Shown: positions 17,754-27,080 of the stretch, piece after piece
Layout of the letters: each line of letters begins with the position of its first letter
Numbering within the stretch: the stretch's first letter is position 1
Assembly (NCBI RefSeq): GCF_002278925.1
Contig: NZ_NCJH01000002.1
Span: forward strand, 248,001-312,000
Direction: 5' to 3'
DNA from: Polaromonas sp. 39-63-25
GTDB lineage: Bacteria > Pseudomonadota > Gammaproteobacteria > Burkholderiales > Burkholderiaceae_C
DNA length: 64,000 bases
Made by a program: the position numbers and the translations under genes
Notes under the pieces: model-generated
What the model was told of the DNA's origin: nothing
Seen by the model: the letters and a program-made list of their open reading frames with translations, nothing else
Databases searched by the model: none

Positions 17754-18653
17754 CTACTCCCTGAACAGGTCCTCAATCACCCCGCGCAGCCAGCGGTTGC
17801 CGGGATCCGCTTCAAAGCGCTTGCTCCAGTGCAGGCACACCGTGAAGTCGCGCAGCGGAAACGGCGGCTCGATGACGGTGTAACCGCCGCCGGCCGCAAA
17901 AATGGCGGCGATGTTGCGCGGCATCACAACTGCGAGGTCGGTGGCCTTGACGATGGACGGCAGCACCATGAAGTGTTCGGTCGTCAGCCGCAGGCGCTCT
18001 TCCAGCTGCAGCATCTGCAGAATGCGCAAGGTGTCGGAGTGCGTGCGCACCGCCACAAACTCCAGTTGCTGCAGGGCGTCGAGCAGCGCCTGGCCGCTGC
18101 GCCGGCGCCGCGCAAAAGGGTGGCCTTCGCGCAGCAGCACGATGTAGCGGTCTTTCAGCAGCTGCACGCGCTGCGTGTCTTTCACCGCCGGCAAAAAGCC
18201 GAACGCAAAGTCGATGCGCCCGCTGTCCAGCGCCGGGGCGACATCGTTGCTGGCCCGCGGGGAGGTTTCAATGCGCACCCCGGGTGCGAGTTCGCGCAGC
18301 GCCGCCATCAGCTCGGGCAGGAAGCGGCCCTCGCCGATGTCGCTCATGTGGATGCGAAACACCTTGCGCGAGCGCAGCGGCTCGAACAGGGCCGATTCAT
18401 TGAGCGCCTGCTCCAGCGTGGCCAGCGCGCTGCGCACCGCGTCGGCCAGCCTGTCGGCCTTGGGCGTGGGCTGCACGCCGCCGCCGGCGCGCACAAACAG
18501 CGGGTCCTTGATCAGCAGCCGCAGCCGCGTCAGGCCCTGGCTGGCGGCGGGCTGGGTCAGGTCCATCAACTCGGCCGCGCGGCTGACGTTGCGCGTGCGG
18601 TAGACCGCGTCGAACAGCCGGAGCAGGTTCAGGTCGATGTCTTTTATATGCAT
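17754..18653 (-). CDS. LysR-family regulator, divergent from iorAB
   Basis: This is a 299-residue regulator. The ATG at 18653 starts MHIKDIDLNLLRLFDAVYRT, the typical LysR N-terminus, with the helix-turn-helix RNVSRAAELMDLTQPAASQGLTRL. The open frame extends 19 codons further but without a good start. It faces the indolepyruvate oxidoreductase operon across 96 bp in which GATAGTC occurs twice (18667-18673 and 18691-18697), a candidate binding region. It probably regulates that operon. A decayed copy of its C-terminus lies at 12883-12976. Confidence 0.88.
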   Translation of the reverse strand: MHIKDIDLNLLRLFDAVYRTRNVSRAAELMDLTQPAASQGLTRLRLLIKDPLFVRAGGGVQPTPKADRLADAVRSALATLEQALNESALFEPLRSRKVFRIHMSDIGEGRFLPELMAALRELAPGVRIETSPRASNDVAPALDSGRIDFAFGFLPAVKDTQRVQLLKDRYIVLLREGHPFARRRRSGQALLDALQQLEFVAVRTHSDTLRILQMLQLEERLRLTTEHFMVLPSIVKATDLAVVMPRNIAAIFAAGGGYTVIEPPFPLRDFTVCLHWSKRFEADPGNRWLRGVIEDLFRE

Positions 18654-18749
18654 TGAATGAATACCAGATAGTCTTGTTATTTTATTGATGGATAGTCGAA
18701 TGGGGCCCAAACTCGCTGCTTCCCACGAAAATAAAACCCGGAGACAGCC

Positions 18750-20912
18750 TTGGAAGTTTCATTCAGCAAGGAAATCGAGTCACTGCGCATGAGCGCGGGC
18801 GAGACTTTCCACGGCGAGGGCATCCTCGCGATCACCAAGGCCCTGCTCCAGTCCGGTGTCGCCTACGTCGGCGGCTACCAGGGCGCACCGGTGTCCCACC
18901 TGCTCGACGTCATGGTGCAGGCCAAGCCCTACATGGACGAACTCGGCGTGCATGTCGAAGCCTGCTCCAACGAAGCATCGGCCGCGGCCATGCTGGGCGC
19001 ATCCATCCATTACCCGCTGCGCGGCGCCGTGACCTGGAAATCGATAGTGGGCACCAACGTCGCGGCCGACGCCCTGTCCAATCTCTCGTCGCCCGGCGTC
19101 ACCGGCGGCGCGCTGATCGTGGTCGGCGAGGACTATGGCGAGGGCGCCAGCGTGATCCAGGAGCGCACCCATGCCTACGCGCTCAAATCGTCCATGTGCC
19201 TGCTGGACCCGCGGCCCGACCTCGGCAAGATGGTGGACATGGTCGAACACGGCTTTCGCATCTCGGAGGCCTCCAACATGCCGGCCATCCTGGAACTGCG
19301 CATACGCGCCTGCCATGTGCGCGGCAGCTTCGAATGCAAGGACAATCGCCCGCCGGCGATCTCGACGCGCCAGCTGATGGAAGAACCCGCCGCCTTTGAC
19401 TACGCCAAACTCGCGCATCCGCCGGTGACCTTCCGGCACGAAAAACTCAAGTTCGAGGAGCGCATCCCGGCGGCGCGCCGCTACATCATCGAGCAGCAGC
19501 TCAACGAGCTGATGGACGGACCGCGCCAGGACCTCGGCATCATCGTGCAGGGCGGCATCTACAACTCACTCGTCCGCGCGCTACAGCAGTTCGGCCTGTG
19601 CGACGCGTTTGGCCAGACCGACATTCCCATCCTCGTGCTCAATGTCACCTACCCGCTGGTGCCCGAGCAGGTGGCCGGCTTTGCACTCGGCAAGCGCGCG
19701 GTGCTGGTGGTCGAGGAAGGCCAGCCCGAGTACATCGAGCAGGAGATCGCCACCTTTTTACGCCGGCGCGACATCAACACGCCGCTGCACGGCAAGGACA
19801 TGTTGCCCTCGGGCGGCGAATATTCGGTGGAGGTGGTCGCCAGCGGCCTGGCCGCCTTTGTCGCGCGTTACGCCACCGACGTGGACACGGCGTCGGCCAC
19901 CGCCTGGCTCAGGGGCAATGCCGAGCGCCGCAGCGCGGTCGGCCGCGAGATCGAGGCGCAACTGAAGCAGGCTTTGCCGGTCCGGCCACCGGGCTTTTGC
20001 ATCGGCTGCCCGGAGCGTCCGGTGTTCTCGGCGCTCAAGCTGGCGCAACAGGACGTCGGGCCGGTGCACATCGCGGCCGACATCGGCTGCCACGCCTTCG
20101 GCACCTTCGCGCCCTTCTCTTTCGGCCACTCCATCCTCGGCTACGGCATGAGTCTGGCCAGCCGCGCCGGCGTCTCGCCGATGATGGCGCGGCGCACGCT
20201 GTCCATCATGGGGGACGGCGGTTTCTGGCACAACGGCCTGCTGACCGGTGTGCAGTCGGCGCTGTTCAACGGCGACGACGCGGTGCTGCTGATCTTCAAG
20301 AACGGCTACACCTCGGCCACCGGCACGCAGGACATCATCTCCACCCCGAGCGACGACGCGAAATTCAACGCCAGCGACAAGCTGCAAAGCCTGACCGACA
20401 CCAACAAGACGATTGAAAACACCCTGCAGGGCCTGGGCATCCAGTGGCTGCGCACGGTGCACACCTACCATGTGGAGGAGATGCGCCAGACGCTCAACGA
20501 GGCCTTCACGACCGATTTCAACGGCCTGAAGGTCATCATTGCCGAGGGCGAATGCCAGCTCGAACGCCAACGCCGCATCAAGCCCTGGCTGGCCGGTCTC
20601 CTCAAAAAAGGCAAACGCGTGGTGCGCGTGAAATATGGTGTCGATGAAGACATCTGCAACGGCGACCACGCGTGCATCCGCCTGTCGGGCTGCCCGACGC
20701 TGACACTCAAGGACAACCCGGATCCGCTCAAGGTGGACCCGGTGGCCACGGTGATCGACGGTTGCGTCGGTTGCGGCCTGTGCGGCGCCAACGCGCATGC
20801 GGCGACCCTGTGCCCCTCGTTTTACCGCGCCGAAGTGATCCAGAACCCCAAGTGGCATGAGCGGCTCCTGGGCAGCGTGCGTGGTGCACTGGTGAAAGCG
20901 ATGCAGACATGA
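18750..20912 (+). CDS. iorA: Indolepyruvate ferredoxin oxidoreductase, alpha subunit
   Basis: With IorB this enzyme oxidatively decarboxylates aryl-pyruvates to aryl-acetyl-CoA, passing electrons to an iron-sulfur acceptor. The 720-residue protein has the N-terminal oxidoreductase domain (GGYQGAPVSHLLD), a thiamine-diphosphate domain (CIGCPERPVF, IMGDGGFWHNG) and a C-terminal ferredoxin-like part with CNGDHAC and GCVGCGLCG. The start is a TTG at 18750 with GGAG seven bases upstream; the ATG at 18789 is the alternative. It overlaps iorB by 4 bp and is divergent from a LysR gene. Confidence 0.9.
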   Translation: MEVSFSKEIESLRMSAGETFHGEGILAITKALLQSGVAYVGGYQGAPVSHLLDVMVQAKPYMDELGVHVEACSNEASAAAMLGASIHYPLRGAVTWKSIVGTNVAADALSNLSSPGVTGGALIVVGEDYGEGASVIQERTHAYALKSSMCLLDPRPDLGKMVDMVEHGFRISEASNMPAILELRIRACHVRGSFECKDNRPPAISTRQLMEEPAAFDYAKLAHPPVTFRHEKLKFEERIPAARRYIIEQQLNELMDGPRQDLGIIVQGGIYNSLVRALQQFGLCDAFGQTDIPILVLNVTYPLVPEQVAGFALGKRAVLVVEEGQPEYIEQEIATFLRRRDINTPLHGKDMLPSGGEYSVEVVASGLAAFVARYATDVDTASATAWLRGNAERRSAVGREIEAQLKQALPVRPPGFCIGCPERPVFSALKLAQQDVGPVHIAADIGCHAFGTFAPFSFGHSILGYGMSLASRAGVSPMMARRTLSIMGDGGFWHNGLLTGVQSALFNGDDAVLLIFKNGYTSATGTQDIISTPSDDAKFNASDKLQSLTDTNKTIENTLQGLGIQWLRTVHTYHVEEMRQTLNEAFTTDFNGLKVIIAEGECQLERQRRIKPWLAGLLKKGKRVVRVKYGVDEDICNGDHACIRLSGCPTLTLKDNPDPLKVDPVATVIDGCVGCGLCGANAHAATLCPSFYRAEVIQNPKWHERLLGSVRGALVKAMQT

Positions 20913-22522
20913 CCACGACTCAACAAAAACCCCTCACCCTCCTGATCTGTGCACTCGGCGGCGAAGGCGGCGGCGTGCTGACCGAATGGCTGGTCGACAT
21001 CGCGCTGGCCAGTGGTTACGCCGCGCAGAGCACGTCGATTCCCGGCGTGGCCCAGCGCACCGGCGCCACCACTTATTACCTCGAGGTGTTCCCGGTGCCG
21101 CTGGCCGAGCTGCAGGGCAAACGCCCGGTGTTCAGCCTGAACCCGGTGCCCGGTGCACTGGACGGCATCGTCTCGTCCGAGCTGCTGGAAACCGCGCGCC
21201 AGATCGGCAACGGCATGAGCTCGCCGCTGCGCACCCTGGTCATCAGTTCCAGCAGCCGCACCTTCACCACGGCCGAACGCATGGAGCCGGGTGACGGCCG
21301 CACCGACAGCGCGCCGCTGCTGGAAGTGGTGCGTGCGCAAAGCCGCGAGCACCATGTGTTCGACATGGGCGAACTGGCCAGAACCAGCGGCACCGTGGTC
21401 AGCGCCGTGATGCTGGGCGCCATCGCCGGCAGCGGCCTGCTGCCTTTTGCGCGTGAGGCCTACGAGACCGTGATCCGCCACGGTGGCAAAGGCGCCGAAG
21501 CCAGCCTGCGTGGCTTCTCCCAGGCCTTTGAACAGGTGGGCACGCAACGGGCGCAGACGGCGCTGGTCACCAGCCTGCTATCAGAAGAGGAGCTGTCTTC
21601 GCCCGTCCCCAAAGGGCTGGAGGCCAATTTGGCTAAACTTTTTCCACCACCGGCGCATGACATGCTGGCCCTGGGCCACGCCCGCATGCTGGAGTATCAA
21701 GGCCGCCAATATGCTGACCTGTATGTGAGCCGCCTGCGGCAGGTGCTGGCCGCCGAGGTGATGGCGGACCCGGCGGCGGTGCAAGGCTACGCCACCACAC
21801 GCGAGATGGCACGCTGGCTGGCGCTGTGGATGGCGTTCGACGACATCGTGCGTGTCGCCGACCTGAAAAGCAGCGCCAGCCGCTGGCAGCGCGTGCACGG
21901 TGAGGTCAAGGCGGGCGCCGGTGACCTGCTGCAGGTTTACGATCATTTCAAGCCCGGCGCCGCGGAATTCGCAGCCCTGCTGCCGGCGGGCCTGGCCGCG
22001 CGTGTGACACGCTGGGACCGCCAGCGCGTGGCGCGCGGCAAGGCGCCGTGGGCCCTGCCGCTCAAGGTCGGCACACACTCGGTCTTCGGCATGCTCTCGC
22101 TGCGTCTGCTGGCCAGCCTGAAGTGGCTGCGCGTGCGCGGCAGCCGTTTTGCCACCGAGCAGGCGCTGATCGAGCAGTGGCTGGCCGGCGTGGTGCGCGG
22201 AACGCAGGCGCACTGGCAACTGGGCCACGAGATCGCCCTGTGCGGCCGCCTGATCAAGGGTTATGGCAGCACCAACGAACGCGGCAAGGACAACCTCATG
22301 CATGTGCTGGAGCACCTGGCCACGGGCGCCGCTTTTGCATCGAACGAACTACGCGCAGCCGCCATCGCCGCCGCCCGCCATGCCGCCCTGCTCGATGAAG
22401 CCGGCAAGGCGCTGGACCAGACGCTGGTGAGCCACGGCGCACCGGCGCGCCCCGTCAAAGCACAACCGATCAGATGGGTGGCCAACCCACACCGCAAGCC
22501 GCGTGCCGCCAAGAGCACCTGA
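20909..22522 (+). CDS. iorB: Indolepyruvate oxidoreductase, beta subunit with C-terminal extension
   Basis: This is the partner subunit of IorA. It begins in an ATGA overlap with iorA. The first 200 residues are the pyruvate-ferredoxin oxidoreductase gamma domain (ALGGEGGGVLTEWLVD, SIPGVAQRTGATTYY). The remaining 330 residues form the DUF6537-like extension found in proteobacterial fused forms (AVRG-like repeats, YGSTNERGKDNLMHVLEHL). The total of 537 residues is usual for this long version. Copy 2 of the 19-bp dispersed motif lies in frame at 21577-21595, in a linker that reads LLSEEELSSPVPKG. Confidence 0.9.
   Translation: MTTTQQKPLTLLICALGGEGGGVLTEWLVDIALASGYAAQSTSIPGVAQRTGATTYYLEVFPVPLAELQGKRPVFSLNPVPGALDGIVSSELLETARQIGNGMSSPLRTLVISSSSRTFTTAERMEPGDGRTDSAPLLEVVRAQSREHHVFDMGELARTSGTVVSAVMLGAIAGSGLLPFAREAYETVIRHGGKGAEASLRGFSQAFEQVGTQRAQTALVTSLLSEEELSSPVPKGLEANLAKLFPPPAHDMLALGHARMLEYQGRQYADLYVSRLRQVLAAEVMADPAAVQGYATTREMARWLALWMAFDDIVRVADLKSSASRWQRVHGEVKAGAGDLLQVYDHFKPGAAEFAALLPAGLAARVTRWDRQRVARGKAPWALPLKVGTHSVFGMLSLRLLASLKWLRVRGSRFATEQALIEQWLAGVVRGTQAHWQLGHEIALCGRLIKGYGSTNERGKDNLMHVLEHLATGAAFASNELRAAAIAAARHAALLDEAGKALDQTLVSHGAPARPVKAQPIRWVANPHRKPRAAKST
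21577..21595 (+). repeat. 19-bp dispersed motif, copy 2
   Basis: Inside iorB, at the junction between the two domains. It is similar to copy 1 in xdhB beyond the 19-bp core. Confidence 0.5.
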
Positions 22523-22552
22523 TTTTTTTACCCACCCAAGAGGAGACAAACC

Positions 22553-23536
22553 ATGAGCCCATTCTTTCAACCCGGCCGCCGCACCCTGCTGGCACTGGCG
22601 CTGATCGCCAGCAGCCTGTTTTCCGCAGCCCAGGCGCAGACCTGGCCGGCCAAGCCGGTCAAGGTCATCGTCAACTTCCCGCCCGGCGGCGCGGCCGACC
22701 AGCTGGCACGCGCCATCGGCACGCCGCTGGCCGAAGCCCTGAGCCAGCCGGTGGTGGTGGAAAACCGCGGTGGCGCCAACGGCAACATCGGCGGTGAAGC
22801 CGTGGCCAAGGCGCCTGCCGACGGCTACACCCTGCTCATGAGTTCGGGCGGCATGGTGTCGGTCAACCCGCACCTGTACCCGAAGATGTCCTTCAATCCG
22901 GCCAAGGACCTGGTGCCGGTGGCGGCCGCGGCACGCGTGCTGGTGTTCCTGGAAGTCAAACCAACGCTTCCGGTCAACAACGTGAAGGAATTCCTGGCCT
23001 ACCTGAAGGCCAACCCCGGCAAGCTGTCCTTCGGCTCACCGGGCAACGGCAGCTCGCCACACCTGGCGGCCGAGATGCTGAAGGCCCAGACCAACAGCTT
23101 TGCGGTGCACGTGCCTTACCGCGGCGCGGCGCCGGCCATGCAGGACCTGCTGGGTGGCCAGCTCGACTTCATGTTCGACCCGGGCATCGGCCTGCAGCAT
23201 GTGAAGGCCGGCAAGCTCAAGCTGCTGGCCGTGGGCAGCGCCAAACGCTCGCCCCTGTTTCCGGATGTGCCCACCCTGGACGAAGCCGGCCTGAAAAACT
23301 TCGACGCCGACACCTGGTTCGGCTTTTACGCGCCGGCCGGCACCCCGCCGGCCGTCGTGAGCCGCCTGAACCAGGAGATCAACAAGATCCTCGCGACGCA
23401 GCCGGTGAAAGACCGCATCATGGCCATAGGGGGCATTCCGGCCCCGATGTCGCCGTCCGACTTCAACATGCGCGCAGCCATTGACGGCACACGTTTCGGC
23501 GCGCTGATCCGGGCCCGCAATATCAAGGCTGAATGA
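22553..23536 (+). CDS. Bug-family periplasmic substrate-binding protein (TctC type)
   Basis: This 327-residue periplasmic receptor has a signal peptide (LIASSLFSAAQA, cleaved near residue 28). The Bug fold landmarks are WPAKPVKVIVNFPPGGAADQLAR, VVVENRGGANGNIGGEAVA and FGSPGNGSSPHLAAEML. Such receptors usually bind carboxylates and feed a tripartite tricarboxylate transporter, but no TctA/TctB membrane genes are in the window. It lies 30 bp after iorB with AAGAGGAGA upstream of its ATG, so an aryl-carboxylate or aryl-pyruvate ligand is plausible. Confidence 0.88.
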   Translation: MSPFFQPGRRTLLALALIASSLFSAAQAQTWPAKPVKVIVNFPPGGAADQLARAIGTPLAEALSQPVVVENRGGANGNIGGEAVAKAPADGYTLLMSSGGMVSVNPHLYPKMSFNPAKDLVPVAAAARVLVFLEVKPTLPVNNVKEFLAYLKANPGKLSFGSPGNGSSPHLAAEMLKAQTNSFAVHVPYRGAAPAMQDLLGGQLDFMFDPGIGLQHVKAGKLKLLAVGSAKRSPLFPDVPTLDEAGLKNFDADTWFGFYAPAGTPPAVVSRLNQEINKILATQPVKDRIMAIGGIPAPMSPSDFNMRAAIDGTRFGALIRARNIKAE

Positions 23537-23538
23537 GT

Positions 23539-23559
23539 AAGGCCCCCACGGTCGCTCAC
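23539..23559 (+). repeat. Post-stop repeat GGCCCCCACGGTYGCTCAC, copy 1
   Basis: This 21-bp stretch directly follows the Bug gene stop. It recurs with one or two changes at 32064-32084, where it overlaps the stop codon of another gene. Confidence 0.45.
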
Positions 23560-23564
23560 ACCCA

Positions 23565-23617
23565 CCGTTCGGGCTGAGCCTGTCGAAGCCCCCCTTCGAC
23601 AAGCTCAGGGCGAACGG
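23565..23617. repeat. REP-like palindrome
   Basis: Arms 23565-23588 and 23594-23617 are near-perfect reverse complements of 24 bp (CCGTTCGGGCTGAGCCTGTC with CGACAAGCTCAGGGCGAACGG) around a 5-base loop. This resembles intergenic palindromes seen in many proteobacteria. It sits between the Bug gene and the thioesterase gene and may stabilise or terminate the upstream message. Confidence 0.75.
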
Positions 23618-23645
23618 ACCGGAAGCCTGACGACATAATTCACCC

Positions 23646-24065
23646 ATGAGCAAACAGATCACCCACACCATCCGCGTTGAATTCGGCGACTGCGACCCGG
23701 CGCGCATTGTGTGGTTTCCCAATTTCTTCCGCTGGATAGATGCCGCCTCGCGAAACTTTTTTGTCCAATGCGGTGTGCCGTCCTGGCAGGAGACCGAAAA
23801 AACAATCGGCGTGATCGGCACGCCGCTGGTGGACACGCACTCGCGCTTTCTGCGCACCGCCACCTACGGCGACATGCTGGACATCCACACGTCCATCCCC
23901 GAATGGCGCGAGAAAAGTTTTGTGCAGCGTTACCGCATCATGCGCGGGGACGACGCCATCATGGAATGTGACGAGGTGCGCATCTTTGCAGGCCGGCGTG
24001 CCGACAACCCGGAAGCCATACGGGCGTTGCCGATTCCGCCCGACATTCGCGCGCTGTGCGAGTAG
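23646..24065 (+). CDS. Hotdog-fold acyl-CoA thioesterase (4-hydroxybenzoyl-CoA thioesterase type)
   Basis: It probably hydrolyses an aromatic acyl-CoA. The 139-residue protein has the EFGDCDPARIVWFPNFFRW signature, in which the Asp of DCDPA is the catalytic residue of the 4-hydroxybenzoyl-CoA thioesterase group. The spacing of DTHSRFLRTATYGD also fits the hotdog fold. It follows iorAB and the Bug receptor on the same strand, so it may release the acyl-CoA product of the oxidoreductase. The palindrome in front could separate expression. The true substrate cannot be read from sequence. Confidence 0.85.
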   Translation: MSKQITHTIRVEFGDCDPARIVWFPNFFRWIDAASRNFFVQCGVPSWQETEKTIGVIGTPLVDTHSRFLRTATYGDMLDIHTSIPEWREKSFVQRYRIMRGDDAIMECDEVRIFAGRRADNPEAIRALPIPPDIRALCE

Positions 24066-24180
24066 AGCCGGACCAGCGACCGGCCAGCTACCCCTGATTT
24101 GTCATTGCGGGCAACCCCCTGCCCACTGTCGTTGGCAAGGTGCGGCACCCGGACGTGCCACAGACAGCAGGACTTGACTC

Positions 24181-24585
24181 CCCACTCCCTCCCCTAACCC
24201 CTCCCTCGCCCCGCTGGGCGATGGAGGGGGACTTCATTTGGCCGCGTGTGCTGCGCTCGCGTGCAAAAATGACGGTCCCAGGAGATTCGACAGGACGCGC
24301 TGCGCGCGTCCTGTCTCCCCGAATTTGTATTGGCTCCCGCTCCCCCCCACCCGTCGGGCTGGGCCGAGGAGCGCAGCCGAAAGCGGATCAGGGCGAGCGA
24401 TTGTCTGAGCGAAGCGAGTTCGAGCTCGACCCCGCTTTCGGTGAGCACCGGAGGTTGCCCCGGAGCGAAGCGCAGGGGACCCAGACCATCGGGTCGCCTT
24501 TTCTTTGGTGACTTTCTTTTGGCGACGCAAAAGAAAGTTACTTGCCGCCGGGCAACCCCCCGGCTTGTGGGCAAACCGCTGCGCC
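24181..24585 (+). repeat. Structured repeat family, copy A
   Basis: This copy fills most of the gap between the convergent thioesterase and ttuD genes. Three hairpins are visible: H1, arms 24290-24300 and 24304-24314 (ACAGGACGCGC); H2, arms 24377-24386 and 24432-24441 (CCGAAAGCGG); H3, arms 24511-24520 and 24529-24538 (ACTTTCTTTT) with loop GGCGACGC. The other copies are at 48916-49310, 53392-53612 and 53677-53968. Short open frames across the copies have no ribosome sites and diverge in frame, so the family looks non-coding. Confidence 0.8.
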
Positions 24586-24678
24586 ATAAACAACGTGAGT
24601 AGTCAGCAAGCATGGATCCCGGATCAAGCCCGGGATGACAACCTCTTCTCGCCACAATCCTTATGGACATTGCGTAGC

Positions 24679-24697
24679 CAGCTACAAAATCAATAGC
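24679..24697 (-). repeat. 19-bp dispersed motif, copy 3
   Basis: This copy overlaps the 3' end of ttuD and supplies its last codons (LLIL) and TAG stop. Confidence 0.5.
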
Positions 24698-25998
24698 GCA
24701 CGGAAGTCGTTGACATTCGTATGGGTGGGCCCCGTGATCACCAGATCGCCCAGCGGTTCGAAGTAGCCATAGGCGTCGTTGCGGTCCAGGAAGCCGTTGA
24801 TCTTCATGCCCTGCGCCACCGCGCGCGTCAGGGTGTCGGGCGCCACAAAGGCACCGGCGTTGTCTTCCACACCGTCGATGCCGTCGGTGTCGGCCGCCAG
24901 CGCATAGACCCCGGCCTGGCCTTGCAGCGCGAGCGCCAGGCCCAGGCAGAACTCGCCCGCCCGCCCGCCGCGGCCTTTGGCAGCGCCCGCTTGCAGGGGT
25001 CGGACCGTCACCGTGGTTTCGCCGCCGCTCAGGATCACGCAGGGTTTGCTGAAGGGCTGGCCCCTGAGCGCCACCGCACGCGCCAGCGCCGCATGCACCT
25101 TGCCGACCTCGCGCGACTCGCCCTCCATTTCATCGCTGAGGATGTAGGCCTGCAGCCCCGCCGCACGCGCCGCAGCCGCGGCAGCCTCGAGCGACTGCTG
25201 CGGCGTGGCCATCATGTGGACCTGATGGCCGCCAAACGCCGGGTTGCCGGGCTTGGGGGTTTCCAGCGCCCCGCTTTCCAGTCGCGACAACACGTCCGCC
25301 GGCACGTCGATACCGTAACGTTTCAGGATGGCCAGTGCATCGGCGCAACTGCTGGCGTCGGGCACGGTCGGGCCGCTGGCAATGATGGACGGATCGTCGC
25401 CTGGCACATCGCTGATGGTCAGCGTGACCACACGCGCCGGCGCGCAGGCCGCGGCCAGGCGCCCGCCCTTGATGCGCGAGAGGTGTTTGCGCACGCAGTT
25501 CATCTCGACGATGTTGGCGCCGCTGTTGAGCAGCGCCTTGTTGATGCGCTGCTTGTCTTCCAGACTCAAGCCTTCTGCCGGCAGCGTGAGCAAGGCCGAG
25601 CCGCCGCCGGAGATCAGGCACAACACGAGATCGTCTTTTGTGAGACCTTGCACCATGGCCAGAATGCGCTGCGAGGCGGCCAGCCCTGCCGCGTCGGGCA
25701 CCGGGTGGGCGGCCTCGACCATCTCGATGCGCTGCGGCAGACCTTCGGGGCGCGGTGGAATGTGGTGGTAACGCGTGACGACCAGGCCCTCCAGCGGCGC
25801 ATCCGCCGGCCACAACGCTTCGACAGCCTGCGCCATCGAGCCACCGGCCTTGCCGGCGCCGATCACAAGGGTTCTGCCTTTGGGTGGCTTGGGCAGGCAG
25901 GCGGCCGTGTTGTGCAGCGGCATGGCACGCGTGACCGCGGCCTGGTAAAGATGCTCGAGGAACTGGCGCGGGCGGGTAGCGGGATCGGGTGCAGTCAT
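24682..25998 (-). CDS. ttuD: Glycerate 2-kinase / hydroxypyruvate reductase-type MOFRL protein
   Basis: TtuD-family proteins act late in tartrate breakdown, phosphorylating glycerate (older annotation: hydroxypyruvate reductase). The 438-residue protein has the N-terminal domain with VIGAGKAGGSMAQAVE and LISGGGSALL, and the C-terminal MOFRL domain with CVILSGGETTVTV and ADTDGIDGVEDNAGA. It is the last gene of the ttuC - Bug receptor - ttuD cluster, 82 bp after the receptor gene. Its final codons come from a dispersed repeat. Confidence 0.9.
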   Translation of the reverse strand: MTAPDPATRPRQFLEHLYQAAVTRAMPLHNTAACLPKPPKGRTLVIGAGKAGGSMAQAVEALWPADAPLEGLVVTRYHHIPPRPEGLPQRIEMVEAAHPVPDAAGLAASQRILAMVQGLTKDDLVLCLISGGGSALLTLPAEGLSLEDKQRINKALLNSGANIVEMNCVRKHLSRIKGGRLAAACAPARVVTLTISDVPGDDPSIIASGPTVPDASSCADALAILKRYGIDVPADVLSRLESGALETPKPGNPAFGGHQVHMMATPQQSLEAAAAAARAAGLQAYILSDEMEGESREVGKVHAALARAVALRGQPFSKPCVILSGGETTVTVRPLQAGAAKGRGGRAGEFCLGLALALQGQAGVYALAADTDGIDGVEDNAGAFVAPDTLTRAVAQGMKINGFLDRNDAYGYFEPLGDLVITGPTHTNVNDFRALLIL

Positions 25999-26080
25999 TC
26001 GATGTCTCCTGCCCCGTATTGTGCCGCCGTCACCCGCCGGTAACCCGCTGCCTGATAGCGCAGCGGGCCCGACGGTCCGC

Positions 26081-27037
26081 TTACTTCTTGCCCAGCCCCA
26101 GACGCTGCGCGCCGTCCGTGTACAAGCGGGTCTTTTCCTTCATGAACGCGTCCATCTGGTCCACCCCCACGTTGACCAGCTCGAAACCGCTTTTGGCGGC
26201 GAGCGCTTTCATCTCGGGGTCATTGTTCAAGGCGGCCCACATGTCCGAAATCTTCTTGCGGGTCTCGGGCGGCGTGCTGCGGGGCACCCCGATGCCGCGG
26301 TAGGCACCGTCCACCCAGTCCACACCGAGCTCCTTGAACGTCGGCACATCCGGCATCAGCGGATGGCGCTTGTCCATGGCCACCGCCAGCGGGCGGATGC
26401 GGGTCTTGTTGTTGATGGCAAACGCGGTGTAGGTCATTGCACCGTCGACCTGCGCGCCCATGACCGAGGTCGCCATGTCGCCCGTACCCTTGAACGGCAC
26501 ATAAATGGTCTTGACGCCAAAGGCCGCATTCATGCGCTCGTGCGCCGCATGGTTGGCCGAGTTCTGGCCCGAGCCGCCCAGGCTCAGCTTGCCGGGGTCG
26601 GCCTTGGCCGCCTTGATGAAGTCCGCGAAATTCCTGATCGGGCTCTGCTCGGGCACCACCAGGATATCGGGTGTGTAGTGGAACCAGAACACCGGCGTGA
26701 TGTCCTGCGTCTTGTACTGCACCAGGCCTTCGATCGGCTGGAACACGATGTGCGGCAGGTTCACACCCACGATGTTGAGCCCGTCGCCGGGCAGGGTGTT
26801 CATCTGCGACCACATCAGCGCGCCGCCGGCACCGGCCTTGTACTGGATGACGGTGTCGATGGCCGGGCACTTTTTCTTCAGCACCACCTGCTGGTGGCGC
26901 GCCGACAGGTCCGACTCGCCGCCGGGCGGAAAAGCCTGCCAGTACTGCAGGTTCTTGTCCGGGCAGGCTTGCGCCATGACGGCGGGTGCGGCGGCCAGGC
27001 AGGCGATGCCTATCCATTGTCTGATGTCAACTTTCAT
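26081..27037 (-). CDS. Bug-family periplasmic receptor in the tartrate operon
   Basis: This 318-residue receptor starts at the ATG 27037, preceded by AAGGAGACAGC. A signal peptide runs to about residue 22 (AAAPAVMA). The ligand-binding domain has an unusual FPPGGESDLSARHQQVVLKKKCP start in place of the more common GGxxD loop, then YKAGAGGALMWSQM and GGSGQNSANHAAHERM. Its place between tartrate dehydrogenase and glycerate kinase genes suggests tartrate binding. No TctA/TctB permease is present nearby. Confidence 0.85.
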   Translation of the reverse strand: MKVDIRQWIGIACLAAAPAVMAQACPDKNLQYWQAFPPGGESDLSARHQQVVLKKKCPAIDTVIQYKAGAGGALMWSQMNTLPGDGLNIVGVNLPHIVFQPIEGLVQYKTQDITPVFWFHYTPDILVVPEQSPIRNFADFIKAAKADPGKLSLGGSGQNSANHAAHERMNAAFGVKTIYVPFKGTGDMATSVMGAQVDGAMTYTAFAINNKTRIRPLAVAMDKRHPLMPDVPTFKELGVDWVDGAYRGIGVPRSTPPETRKKISDMWAALNNDPEMKALAAKSGFELVNVGVDQMDAFMKEKTRLYTDGAQRLGLGKK

Positions 27038-27080
27038 GCTGCTGTCTCCTTGTTTTATGTGAATGCCACGGGGAAAATTT

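Noticed and set aside
17218-17754. 178-codon minus-strand frame opposite the DUF1810 remnant
   Set aside because: Arg/Ser-rich composition and no domain; the plus strand carries the recognisable family pattern.
24194-24670. Open frames across repeat copy A on both strands
   Set aside because: Similar frames across copies B and D shift relative to each other and lack ribosome sites. The conserved part is the hairpins, not a protein.
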